The translations under genes and the position numbers were made by a program. Positions 11,913-26,629 of a stretch of 64,000 nucleotides of DNA are shown one piece after another (position 1 is the first letter of the stretch; each line of letters begins with the position of its first letter). The notes under the pieces are model-generated. The model worked only from the letters and a program-made list of their open reading frames with translations, ran no database searches and was not told the origin of the DNA. Origin of the DNA: Dentipellis sp. KUC8613 (taxonomy: Eukaryota > Basidiomycota > Agaricomycetes > Russulales > Hericiaceae); contig NSJX01000006.1 in NCBI GenBank assembly GCA_002286715.1, positions 124,001 through 188,000 on the forward strand. The letters run 5' to 3'.

Positions 11913-13195
11913 CGAACATGACACGGACATGATGCACCTTGGACATTGTATACTACTACCCCTACCTATTTGTTCTATCTGCTGTTGTTGTAATACCACC
12001 ACTGTATATCACGGGATGCTACTACCTTAGGCACTCTTGCAATACGACTTGATTCTAGTCCTTAGTACCTTCTGTCTGGGTCCCGGGAGAGGCGCGCGTA
12101 CGAACGGCTGGCGGCTTCTATACACCCACAAACTGTTCTCCAGCTGCCTCGAACGCGTGCAGTCAGCTGGTCTCGGCGCGCACCCTTGCGCCATAACTGC
12201 GCTAGCGGTGACGCCTGCCTGCCGCGACGCCATCGTGTACAAGTTCTATTCATATCGACCAACTTCAGCGCGTACCTCCAGTGTAAGCTGCGCTCAAACT
12301 GCGCTCTCGCTGGAGCGGTTTCTCGGTTTCTCGGAGCACGGGCTGGAAGGATCTTAGGCGACGCACGTTCTTTCGCTGTCGTGCAGACTCGTGCTTTCTC
12401 GTCCCCTTCTAGCATATTCTCCTCATGCATGACCGCCTTGTAAATCCTTGTAGACGTATATATGATGGATTAAACCACGCGACTTGATCATCGACTTACC
12501 CAGCGGCTCGGAGTGCCCGCACATCCTCTATGCGGCCCAGGTCGCTCCCACCGTCCAGTGACGTGCGAACAGTCCAGAATGAAGTGTTCTCAGAGGTGCG
12601 TACTTTGCAGCTGGAGACCGGCGGCGGCGGGCGCCTAGAATTGAGTTATTAAAAGAGCGCGGCTGGAAGATGCCGGTCCAATCTCGGACTCGGAGGGCGT
12701 CGGGGTGGCGCACTTGCGCGCCTCGACCTCGTTACGCTTTGCCAACATCTACCGTGACGTCTACGAGGGCCGAGCGCGCTCAGGTTAGCCCGCAGGCAAT
12801 CCGACTCCATCGTGCGTCGTTCCACACGGCCGACATGACGCGCTTTTGTCCTGCGATGCCTCTGGGTCAGTGGATCGCTGCCTAGCCCAAGTGGAGCAAA
12901 CATCAATATTGGACTCGGAGCACTTCGTCCCGCGGCGTAATTGCAGTCCGAATCGCGGGGCACTGCAGGCCCACCCGCCATCCGGAGCTTCAAGAGCGCT
13001 CCGGAGGTGGCCTGACCCAGCACCTGCGCAGGCCAGTCAGCTGCAGCGAGCCTCTCGAAGTTTCCAAGTCCCGCAGCGGCCTGAAGCACCCGCGCGATCG
13101 CGTATATAAGGCCAGGTGCGTGCGTCTGGTGTTCTGCAGGCTTCAAGTCTACAAACACACACACACACTCCACAAACACCACCTTCTACTTCGTT
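11913..13195. other. Intergenic region between the two Kre9-like genes
   Basis: About 1.28 kb without a supported gene. It should contain the terminator of paralog 1 and the promoter of paralog 2. A (CA)n tract (about 13153-13168) lies in the probable 5' UTR of paralog 2. Confidence 0.5.
13103..13110 (+). promoter_or_regulatory. TATA box of second Kre9/Knh1-like gene
   Basis: TATATAAG about 90 bp upstream of the ATG at 13196, at nearly the same distance as in the paralog upstream, which supports a conserved core promoter. Confidence 0.6.
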
Positions 13196-13758
13196 ATGAA
13201 ATTCACGAACGCACTCACGAGCACATTCGTCTTCCTCACGGCGGCGCTGTCGACCATGACGGCGGCCGCTGCGCCCCTCGAGCCGCGGGACGTCTACACC
13301 CCGCACATCACGTACCCGCACACCGGCACGGTGTGGATCGTCGGCCAGCGGCATAACGTTACCTGGTACGTTCTTCATTAAGATCGAATGCGATTACGGC
13401 CACTGACGGCTGGCGTGCAGGGATACTTCGGATGCGCCCGTGAACATTACGAACCCCATTGGCATGATCAAGCTCGGTGCCGGGAACTATGTCTTCCCTA
13501 GTAAGTTCGGCTTCTGTGTGTGTATGTATATTGGATAGTGGCTCATGTCGAATGTTTGCAGTCACTCTTGCTTCAGGCTTCAGTGTCCTGAGCGGCCGTC
13601 ATGAAGTGACCGTCCCCGATGTCGATAGTGGGGAATATGTCTTGGTCTGTGAGTATTAATCTACGAACTTTTGTCGTAGGCATCCGTCTAATCGTGGTGT
13701 TATAGTCTTCGGCGACTCTGGAGATGATAGCGATGTCTTCACGATTAACCGCTCTTAA
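13196..13758 (+). CDS. Small secreted Kre9/Knh1-like cell-wall protein (paralog 2)
   Basis: Four exons, 13196-13365, 13421-13500, 13562-13648 and 13706-13758, giving 129 residues. Introns fall at the same codons and phases as in the neighbour at 11334, and exons 2 and 3 have identical lengths (80 and 87 nt), so the two are tandem duplicates. The signal peptide is MKFTNALTSTFVFLTAALST. The mature domain keeps TYPHTGTVWIVGQRHNVTW, IKLGAGNYVFP and VPDVDSGEYVLVLFGDSGD. The C-terminus ends in NRS instead of the NPNSDSD tail of paralog 1, and one sequon (NGT) is lost. Secreted wall-associated protein by family; the exact role is unknown. Confidence 0.85.
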
Positions 13759-14653
13759 GCGCCTTCTTTTGCTGCGGGGTAGCCGTAGCTTGGCCCCCGT
13801 CGCATGGACATGATTCGATACCAGGACGTTTTATTTTCACGAACGTACTACGAACTTTACGCGCATACCTTATCTGCTACGATAATCCTCGCACACCACT
13901 GTTGTACACTTTCGAACTGTTGTCGCTTGTATCTTGCTATCGCTTTCGTTAGTTATCTGTATTTTTGATACCGAACTCTTCCCCCTGCGCCTGTCGTAGG
14001 GTTGATTTCTAGTTCATGGGCAGATTACTATACCTCGTGTTCCCAAGAGGGATAGTATGGCAGCTTCGTCGCCACCTTTGAACATGACGCCCGTCCGTCT
14101 ATGGTAGCTGGTGGAATGGAAGGATAATCTGCCGGTCGCATCGCGATTCATGCGCATCATATCTGGCCAAGGATTCTCGAACGCTCGGGATCGCGATGAG
14201 ATTCGTGGGGTTCAATCATGTTATCCTTGAAGCAGAAGTGACTAGTGACTTGAGAGATCGCGAAGGGAAGGCCTGTGGTCCTCCATGAATAAATTGGATG
14301 CGGTACATATGGCAGACGGACAGCACAGAACGTGTCGCAGTGGAGGAGAGGAAAGCTAAAAAGGGAGTCGAGTCGCACGGGGATAGTGCCCCTGGATGCA
14401 GGCTCTCGGCCCCCTGCCATCAACTGCAGCGTGGCTGGAGGAAACCACAGCAACAGGTGAGACGAGCCCGTGCCTGTCCACTGCAGCTTCAAAAGTCCTT
14501 TCTCTCTCCGTGCATGCCTTCAACTTTCCTTCATTCCTGGTGATTTAAGGACTTGGAGAAGGTGCACTTCCGCTCTTTTTGCGCCATTCACCCCCCCCTC
14601 GGCGCTGGTCCCCGCAGATACCCCATTTCTCTCAATCGCATTCTCTTTCTCTC
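13759..14653. other. Intergenic region upstream of the Fus1-like gene
   Basis: About 0.9 kb with no supported gene. A C/T-rich stretch at about 14565-14653 lies just before the ATG at 14654, as is common in fungal 5' UTRs. Confidence 0.5.
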
Positions 14654-15991
14654 ATGTTTCAGTCTCGAAAACGTCCTGCTGTGCGGGACATCATCATCTC
14701 CAGTCGCTCCACGACTTCCAGCGAAGACAGGCGCGATGGCTCGCACTCCCCAGCGTCCCCCGCGTCCCCCAGCTCGCCAGCGTCCCCAGCCTCACCTGAC
14801 GATCTGTTTGGTTTCGACCGCGTAACAAGCAGCAACAACGACAACGACGATCCGAATGAGGCCCCCGCCCCCGCGACACGAATTGGGCTTGCGACCGGTA
14901 TCGTCCAGCAGGCGCTGCCATCCACGCCCGCGGCTCTGCCGACGGCCTCGTCTCCGTCCTCCACTCCTTCGGTCACATCCAATTCGGCGTCAGCACAGTC
15001 CGCGAGCACGTCGTCGTCGTCGTCTGCGTCGTCGTCTGCACCCCCGAGCAGCGCTCCCAGCTCCAGTGCACCCGCTTCGAGCACCCCATCACTCCCCTCG
15101 ACGAGTTCGATCCCTACCATCTCGTCCTCCCTCCCCGCAGCCTCCGCCACACAGTCCTCCACGAACCAAAACCACCTGCCTGATAACCAGGGCGCCCTGA
15201 GCCAGGGGCACCATTCTGGGCTCGCAGGCGGTGCAGTCGCAGGCATCGTCATCGTCATCCTGTTGGCGTTGCTAGGCGTCGCGGCGTTCTTCTTCCGCAA
15301 GCGGCTCATGCGCGGACGGTCCCTGCGCCGCTCGTTCTGGAAGGCAGGCGTCGCCGCCGCGCCCGACGACTTCTCCGCCATCGAGAAGGGCGCAGGCGGC
15401 ATCATCGAGCCCGCCGCGCCCGGCGGCGGGATCACGCCCTTCACGCTCGGCGCGCCCCCCGTCATGCGCGCGGCCGCAGAGCGCGCGGACGACCCCTTCG
15501 GCGACCAGCACTCTATTGCCTCGCGGACGGGCACGGGCACGGGCCCTGCACCCGTGAGCACGGTCACGCGCAAGCCGCCGCCCGCGCTCGACACGCAGGC
15601 CCTCGCCGTCCCGCCCGCGCTCGTGCTGCCCCGGTCACCCGCGCGCAGCTCGCCCGCGACGCCGCGCAGCTCCGCGTCGCCCGTGCTGTTCGAGCAGGGC
15701 AGCGCCTCGCTCGTGCGCGTGACGTTCATCCCGTCGATGCCGGACGAGCTGTCGATCGAGCCGGGCGAGACGATCCGCATCGCGGCGGTGTACGACGACG
15801 GCTGGGCGCTGTGCGCGAATGCGCAGGGCCAGCAGGGCATGGTCCCGCTCGAGTGTCTGGAGGGCGGCGGGGGGCACTTCGCCGGGATGCCGGCGGGCGG
15901 GGGCGTGGAGGCGGTTGACAATGCCAGAATCAAACGCGGGAGCAGTCTGTATACCAGACGCGCCTCGGGCTCCTCGAGCTTGATGAAATGA
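14654..15991 (+). CDS. Ser/Thr-rich single-pass membrane protein with C-terminal SH3 domain (Fus1-like)
   Basis: A single exon of 445 residues from the ATG at 14654; an in-frame ATG at 14579 would add 25 residues from the C/T-rich leader. There is no cleavable signal peptide. Residues ~100-185 are a Ser/Pro/Ala/Thr-rich, probably O-mannosylated outer segment. A transmembrane helix (about 189-215, GIVIVILLALLGVAAFFF) is followed by a basic RKR stop-transfer. Residues ~352-407 form an SH3 domain with LVRVTFIPSMPDELSIEPGE and the DDGWALCANAQGQQGMVP core. The order (S/T-rich ectodomain, one helix, cytoplasmic SH3) is that of yeast Fus1, a cell-fusion and polarity scaffold. A fusion role here is inference. 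A related architecture lies at 25517-26629. Confidence 0.8.
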   Translation: MFQSRKRPAVRDIIISSRSTTSSEDRRDGSHSPASPASPSSPASPASPDDLFGFDRVTSSNNDNDDPNEAPAPATRIGLATGIVQQALPSTPAALPTASSPSSTPSVTSNSASAQSASTSSSSSASSSAPPSSAPSSSAPASSTPSLPSTSSIPTISSSLPAASATQSSTNQNHLPDNQGALSQGHHSGLAGGAVAGIVIVILLALLGVAAFFFRKRLMRGRSLRRSFWKAGVAAAPDDFSAIEKGAGGIIEPAAPGGGITPFTLGAPPVMRAAAERADDPFGDQHSIASRTGTGTGPAPVSTVTRKPPPALDTQALAVPPALVLPRSPARSSPATPRSSASPVLFEQGSASLVRVTFIPSMPDELSIEPGETIRIAAVYDDGWALCANAQGQQGMVPLECLEGGGGHFAGMPAGGGVEAVDNARIKRGSSLYTRRASGSSSLMK

Positions 15992-16647
15992 GAATTTCCT
16001 GTGAGTCCTCCTCCTCTATGCGCTTGTTGATAGGTGCTGACGGCGGGCGATGGTAGCAGATTGAAAGTCATGGAATCATTTGCATTCTTTAGGACTTTTG
16101 GCTGGGCTGGGCCGGCCCGTGGCCGTTCGTTGATTTCTGCCTGACCCCTTCTGCCTTCTGCTGCGCCTGCTGCTTGTCGTTCGTTCCGCGGTCCGCTGGA
16201 TCTTTGTACTTTATGGATTGCTATGAAGGCACTGAGTCGTCGTGTGGTGTTGTGCTCGAGTTGGTGTGGGTGTTGCACGCCGGAGCCGGCGGCGCGTGTA
16301 GTTGTAGCATTGACAGATCTAGGGGGATTCCGTGTGGTAGAAATCTAATACCCCCTGTGCGCATGGCAGGGTTTGTTGACATAAATGCTGTATCTTTACT
16401 TACATTCGTTCTCTCTTTCTGTGGATTTCCAGCTGTATCGCCCGGGTCGTGTTAGCAACATGCCCGGAGACCCATCAAGTCGCCGAAAGTACCCGTGCGA
16501 AAAACATACCGGATGAGAGAGCTCTGTTCAGGCGCTGCTGCCGACATTTTGCTTCCTTTCAGCTGCTGCCTTTCTATGCTTGCTCTTCCATGCTGACCGA
16601 CGTGCCTCATATATGACCCTACATAGTATAGTATCGAGCGTGCTAAT
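15992..16647. other. Intergenic region before the F-box/WD40 gene
   Basis: Contains the 3' UTR of the Fus1-like gene and the promoter of the F-box/WD40 gene. No supported gene. Confidence 0.5.
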
Positions 16648-18823
16648 ATGGCTGCCGATCCTTCCATACAAGACAGCAATGAACCCCGTTGGGTGACATC
16701 TCCCAATGAATCCGATCTAGTTCATATGGAAACGTTCTCTACCGTCCAGCAGCGCGAAGGTGAGCTGGAATTTTTCGACAATGGTTCGTTCGTACTGCGA
16801 CGCTGATTGCAACGCGTCGGGGCAGACTCGGTGTACACAATGCTTGTATCGCTGCCTTCGTCCAGCCTCGCACGACTCCAGCGACGGATAGTCCCCCTTC
16901 TTCAAAGAGACGTGGTCGGAGTACGTAAACGCACGTTATGTATGCATAGTATGCTCAGTGGCTCATGCACAGGTGTCATAGCTCCTCCCCACAGAAGTCG
17001 CGCTGCACATCCTGTCCTTCCTGCCATGGAAGAGCCTCCTGCACTGCAGCCGCGTCAGCCGCCGGTGGCGCGCGCTCGCCGAGGATCCGGTGCTCTGGAG
17101 GCGGCTCTGCGAGAAGAAGAACTGGACGTGGAAGGTGCCGTCTCTGGCACACGACGTCCCCGCGCCGGACGCGTTTCAGCTCGGTATGGACGACGAGGGC
17201 ATGGGCGACGAAGAGGACGCGCTGCCGTTCGACGGGTTCGACGGCGACTCGGGCTTCGTGTCCATGCGCGTGTCCGACGACGCCGACGACGCCGATAGCA
17301 GCGACGGCACGCCCCTCGCCGGGCCCTCCCAGCTCCCCGCGCCGCCCGCGCGCCCCACGCCCCACTCGCGGCACACCGCGCCCGCCTCCCTATCCTCGCT
17401 CGCGCCGCACGAGCCGCAGCCGCGCACGCCGGACTACAAGCAGCTGTACACGACGCATATACGCATATACTACCGCATCCGGCACGGGCTGTACCAGCTC
17501 TCGACGCTGCAGGCGCCCACCGCGGCGCCGCACCGCAACACGATCTACTGCCTGCAGCTGTACGTGCACCCCGGGTCGAGCGTGCAGACGCTCTTCACGG
17601 GCTCGAAGGACCAGTCCGTGAAGGAGTGGTGTCTCGAGACGGACGTGCTGGTGCGCGAGATCACGGGCGTGCATGATGGGAGCATTTTGAGTCTGTGCGT
17701 GCATGGTGGGTATTTGGCGAGCGCGGGGAGTGATAGGAGTGTCGCGGTGTGGGATCTGGAGCGGGATAAGCTGGTTTGTATGCTGAGGGACCACGAGGAT
17801 AGTGTGTTGTGTGTGAGATTTAATGATCGGAAGTTGGTGTCGTGCTCTAAGGGTATGTTTGCTTTCCTCTCGTCGGTTTGTTTCTTTGCCTGAAGTAGCT
17901 CTGCAGATCGCAAAGTGCGCGTTTACTCGTGGCCGGACCTCAAGCCCCAGCACGAGCTGGTCGGGCATCGCGCAGCGATCAATGCGATTGCCATCTCGGA
18001 TACGTTCGTGGTATCAGCTTCGGGCGACCGATCTATCAGGCTCTGGGATATCGAAACTGGGCAATTATTGCGCGTGTACGAGAATCATCATAACAGAGGG
18101 TCAGCTGCTACAATTTTCTTTGATATTGTGTGTTCTGACTGGAGGCTTGCTGATAGCATCGCATGCGTCGACTTCGAGTTCCCGTACGTCGTGACCGGCT
18201 CCTCGGACAGAAACATCCGCCTCTTCGACCTCCTCCTCTCCAAAAGCTGGTGCACCGCGCCCCAGTTCGACTCGGACACCGTCGGCCCGCCGCGCACCAC
18301 GGACGCCTTCATCGCCGACGAGGAGGAAGACTTCGACAACCCGCCGCTCGTGGTATGCGACAGCTGCGGGAGCGCCGTGGCCTCCGACGTGCGCGCGCCG
18401 GCGAGCAGCCCCCCGCCCGTGGCCGAGCGCAAGCCGCGCCACTATTCGGCGCATGGGGATCTGGTGCGCAGTGTCGGGATGGGCGACAATTTTGTGGTCA
18501 GTGGGAGCTATGATACGTCGGTGAAGGTGTGGGACCGCAAGACGGGGCAGCTGGTGACGGAGCTGGTGGGCGGGCATACGGGGCGGGTGTTTTGTACCGC
18601 CTCTGATCCTACGAAGGTGCGCTAATGACTTCGGTTTGGGAGCGGACTGCTGATGGAGATCTTTCCGTTTGCGTAGATCGTGACGTGCGGGGAGGATCTG
18701 GTGCGTATAGCTTTTTCCTGTCGGTGGCCCGTTCTGCGACTGACTTCTGATACCACCTATTTCTAGAGAATCTGCATTTGGGACTTTGCATATGGATTGG
18801 ACACATCCTGCATCAAGCTGTAG
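16648..18823 (+). CDS. F-box/WD40 protein, beta-TrCP-like SCF substrate receptor
   Basis: Seven exons: 16648-16759, 16826-16920, 16982-17852, 17907-18099, 18157-18616, 18677-18700, 18767-18823; phases close to 603 residues. The F-box spans residues 70-111 (LLPTEVALHILSFLPWKSLL ... DPVLWRRL). An acidic, then Pro-rich linker (~125-210) separates it from about seven WD40 repeats, among them DRSVAVWDLERDK, HRAAINAIAISDTFVVSASG, DRSIRLWDIETGQ, HNRGIACVDFE and DTSVKVWDRKTGQ. The HRAA(I/V)N and RGIAC signatures are those of beta-TrCP/Lin-23-type receptors, which bind phosphodegrons for SCF ubiquitin ligases. The fifth repeat is interrupted by a ~70-residue acidic insert (18241-18440). Exon 6 is only 24 nt. 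The intron at 18100-18156 has an unusual GTCAGC donor and a length divisible by three. Confidence 0.88.
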
Positions 18824-19198
18824 TACCATTTACATCGTCATCGCGTCTTACAGCTATGGTTTCCGGTATACCACGCCGCCGTACACGCATATACCCACAT
18901 CGGCACCATCATACTCATCTTTTCAGCATTGTAACATGACTTGTCCATCATCTACTCAATTACACTGATTTCGCGATCTACGTGCATCCAGAGCTGCGAC
19001 GGGGAGATCATATGCAGACTCACCAACATGGTTTCTCTCATATAGCAGTGACCTGCCTTCCATACACGGGGCTCGAGGTTATTTCGTCAACCGTACGTCC
19101 ATCCTACCCCTTGCGCTCTCGCTGACTTACGAAGCTTGTTCATTGATACAGAAGATTCTGATACCCTAAGGTACACGCGAGCGACACAAACACCACGG
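18824..19198. other. Convergent 3' intergenic region
   Basis: Separates the 3' ends of the F-box/WD40 gene (+) and the SNF2 gene (-). Nothing else is visible. Confidence 0.5.
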
Positions 19199-23632
<4,434 letters not shown>

Positions 23633-23860
23633 AGGGTGTCGTACAAGCGTTATCACAAGTAAACGAGTGTGGGCTTGGAAGGAGAGGGGGAGTCGTGAAG
23701 GATGGTGGCCGCAGAAAGACGCGACGGCATCTTGGCAAATTGCCCGATCCGTGTACGGCGCTAAGCGTGCGAAACTCGCAGAATGCAAGCCGCCCAGAGA
23801 CTTGCGCACATTGCGAACAGTTCGTCTACTAGGCAGACATTCCTTCGTCTTCGTCTCACC
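23633..23860. promoter_or_regulatory. Bidirectional promoter (SNF2 gene / PAM17)
   Basis: Only 228 bp separate the divergent start codons at 23632 (-) and 23861 (+), so both promoters must lie here or overlap. No TATA box is obvious, which fits housekeeping-type promoters. The region is CpG-rich, unlike the middle of the SNF2 gene. Confidence 0.6.
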
Positions 23861-24751
23861 ATGGCCTCTCTTCTGCAGAGACACGCCCACACGGACTTCA
23901 TGAGCGCGGCGCGCGGTAGCATAGCCAGGCTGCACAGCGTCGACAGGCCGTCGCGTGTCCTCGTTCGCTCAAAGACCACCGCGTCGGCAGCACCGCAGGA
24001 GAAGCAGACACTTTCATGGCCCGACTACCTCACAATCCGGAAGAAAAAGCGACGATATGAGATGGTAAATAGCCCTGAATTTTGTATCGAAGAGTGTGAC
24101 CCATTGACCCTCTGGTTGGACCGCAGGTGTTGACTGCTCCATGCATGTTGGCGGGCCTGGCCGGTGGTGCTTCGTACTTCGGACAATGGGCAATGGAGGC
24201 CCCAAAACATATCATGGTGCGTGTTACTTATCTCTGCTCCTATCACTATGCTCACAAATTATGACTGTGTTAGGGCATCGAGCCTATATTCTTCTTCGGA
24301 GGCGCCACACTGACTTGCGTCGGTACGTGGCGAACGCTTGACTTTCCCTGCGATTGCTGAATGTCAGGGTCCTGCTACAGGGGCTGGCTATCTTCTCGGT
24401 CCCATCATTGGCTCAGCGGTCTGGCGCATGACGCACCGATCAACCTTGCCCCTCATTGAGGCCCGTGATCGCGAATTCCACAAGCACATCGTAGAGAACA
24501 GGGTAGATCCTACCGCACAGAGCGCTTCCAACCCTGTGCCGGACTTCTACGGTTGAGTGACCGTCGATTGTGCTACGCGCTTTCTTCTGATCCAGAACCT
24601 GCAGGCGAAAAGATCGGTTCCCTCCACGACTACCGACAGGTATGTACCGGCTATAACACTCGCAGCCGCACGCGTCTAACAGGCTCTTCAGTGGCTCCGG
24701 GATCAGGCGAAATACCGGCGCAAGTCTGAGTGGCCCGAAGACGAGCGGTAG
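23861..24751 (+). CDS. PAM17: PAM17, mitochondrial import motor subunit
   Basis: Six exons, 23861-24064, 24127-24216, 24274-24322, 24381-24551, 24605-24639, 24692-24751, giving 202 residues. An Arg-rich presequence (MASLLQRHAHTDFMSAARGS) is followed by the Pam17 fold. LSWPDYLTIRKKKRRYEM leads into the first membrane segment (LTAPCMLAGLAGGASYFG), then IEPIFFFGGATLTCVG and GAGYLLGPIIGSAVW give the second. The conserved tail holds EARDREFHKHIVENRVDP, NPVPDFYGEKIGS and HDYRQWLRDQ. Pam17 sits in the inner membrane with TIM23 and helps assemble the presequence translocase-associated motor. Length and motifs match the family closely. It shares a short divergent promoter with the SNF2 gene. Confidence 0.93.
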
Positions 24752-25516
24752 CTTCTTCATGGACTAATTACACTCGTTCTGTTCTCTCACATAGTCTGCT
24801 TCTAACACGATTTGAAACCCATCTCCGCCAATAGCCCGTGCCGAAACAGATCGCTTGCAATTGTGAGCAGGGCTGCCTATCGATAGCCGCGAGTCCAGAA
24901 GGTTCGTACGTTCTCATCCTCTCTAGACCAGAGATGGACTGTCGGGGTCGCATTCGATCGTCACATTCTCTTCTCAATGCTCAGCATCTTGTATCTCCAT
25001 GCTCTCATGATGGCGAACGGGTCTTCGTCGGAGAAAAGCCCAGAAACCGAGGGCGTCAAGATTGAAACGGTGATAGCAGAGGAACGGAGACCCATAAGGC
25101 TCTCCGCGTAGTACATAATCGTAGGTGAGTGTATGTACTGATAGTCCATGGCAATGCAGTAGCAGTAAAGTGCCTAGTGCCTGGCTAGCAGTGCGAGCGA
25201 AAGCAAAAGGTGCATGGCACCTGATGATCAAGCCGTCAGTAATAGATATATGTACTGCAGCGAACCAAAGCCTGGGTGCGCCTGACGGCGAGATCGCGGT
25301 TGATCGAAGAGTAAGGTGAACGTCGGGAAAGCCGCGATAAATAGTCAATAAGGAGCGCTGAAGTACACTATTTTGTCCGTGGACGTCCGTGGTCCATAAA
25401 TATAGGGCCGTACCAGGTGGGATCGTAGCGTGAGGGCTGCACAGAGTGCGAAGCGGGGAAGCTGTCGTAGCTGGAATCATGAAGGGTGTGTCGCAGAGGG
25501 GAGGCAAGGAGGAAGG
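24752..25516. other. Convergent 3' intergenic region
   Basis: About 765 bp between the ends of PAM17 (+) and the membrane-SH3 gene (-). A 177-codon open frame on the minus strand (24974-25507) shows no domain or conserved pattern and lies just downstream of the SH3 gene stop. I regard it as chance or 3' UTR. Confidence 0.45.
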
Positions 25517-26629
25517 TCACTTGCGGCCCTGGATGCTGAACACATGGTTGGTGAAGCGACGGTGGGGAGCGGTGCGGCGGCGTTCCTGGAGGCAGAATCG
25601 GGGGATGACACCCTTCTCTGCGTCGACAGGGCCGACCCGCTGGACCAGACACCACTCGTCCTCGAACTCCTCCAAGAGGCGGAGGACCTCGCCCACGCGC
25701 ACCGCAAGCTCGTCCTCGCGGGACGGGGTGAATGTCGACGCGACGTCCATCAGGCGCGGGAGGCTGCTGCTGCTCTTGACCGAGAACAGGCTCGAGATGG
25801 CCGATTTGGGCGTGCGCACTGTCGGCGTCTTCGGCTGGCCCATGGACGTCGTACGCGGGCTGACGACGGGAACCGGGGGCAGATCGAAGGTGTCGCGGGG
25901 AATGACGAGCGAGGGAGGCGGGCTCTGCTTGCGCGACGCAGGGGGCGTCGGCGGCGGCGGCACGGAGGGGAGGGCCGTGGAAGGGGGAGGCGGAGGCGGA
26001 GGCAGGCTCGTGGTCGTGGCCGTGCGGTAGTTGGGTGGGGGCGAGCGGCGGCCGAGCTCTTCTTGGTTAGGCTGGACGGAGGTCGCGTTGTTCCGCGGAG
26101 AACGGGAGGGTGGCTTCACGGCCGAGGGAAGAGGAGCAAGAGGCCCTGGCTGGTACACGGTTCTCACTTGGGGAACCCATCCAACACTCGGTGTCTGGGG
26201 AACGGCGGGAAGGAGGGTAGCCTTGTTCGGCGCCTTGATGTCCTTGACGTCGTCATCAGTGAGGTCGAGGTGGAATGCTTGCTTCTCGGAGAGGCCCTTC
26301 TCAGCAATAGAGATGTTGATTTGGCTGGATGGGGCCCGGGTGGCCTTTCGCTTGCGGCAAGTGTAAACTTTCCATGCAACAATAGCTGGAGGAATATCAG
26401 AAAGCGCTCGCAAGATATTTGGAGATCACGCACCAATGACGAGGAGACCAACGACTGTAAAGAATCCAGCCAAAGTCTTCACCGACGTGGAAAGATGGCC
26501 GTTCACTCCAGGGGTTCCTGTGTAAGACGGCGTTGCTGAGCTTGTAGACGCTGTGGGTGTATCTCTTGGGTGAAGAACACCAGAGAGTTCACGTTCGAGG
26601 GCGTGAATTCTTGAAGCGAAGGCGGCCAT
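25517..26629 (-). CDS. Single-pass membrane protein with C-terminal SH3 domain
   Basis: Two exons, 26434-26629 and 25517-26385, joined in phase 1 (donor GTGCGT, acceptor CCAG), giving 354 residues. A short N-terminal Ser/Thr segment (about 22-50) precedes a membrane helix at ~52-71 (LAGFFTVVGLLVIAIVAW) and the basic CRKRK stop-transfer. A long Pro-rich cytoplasmic linker (PPPPPPP, PPPPTPP) could itself bind SH3 or profilin. The SH3 domain is at ~278-331, with ELAVRVGEVLRLLEEFEDEW and GVIPRFCL. No cleavable signal peptide is present. The layout is shared with the larger Fus1-like protein at 14654-15991, although its ectodomain is far shorter. Likely a membrane scaffold for polarity or actin; the specific role is unknown. 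Confidence 0.8.

Noticed and set aside
14659..16278. 539-codon open frame on the minus strand opposite the Fus1-like gene
   Set aside because: It is the antisense shadow of a GC-rich coding exon; the plus strand has a clear membrane helix and SH3 domain.
24974..25507. 177-codon minus-strand frame between PAM17 and the SH3 gene
   Set aside because: No conserved pattern, no promoter, and it lies immediately downstream of another minus-strand stop; better explained as 3' UTR.
25430..26539. 369-codon plus-strand frame opposite the membrane-SH3 gene
   Set aside because: Antisense shadow with Arg/Gly-rich low-complexity translation and no domain.
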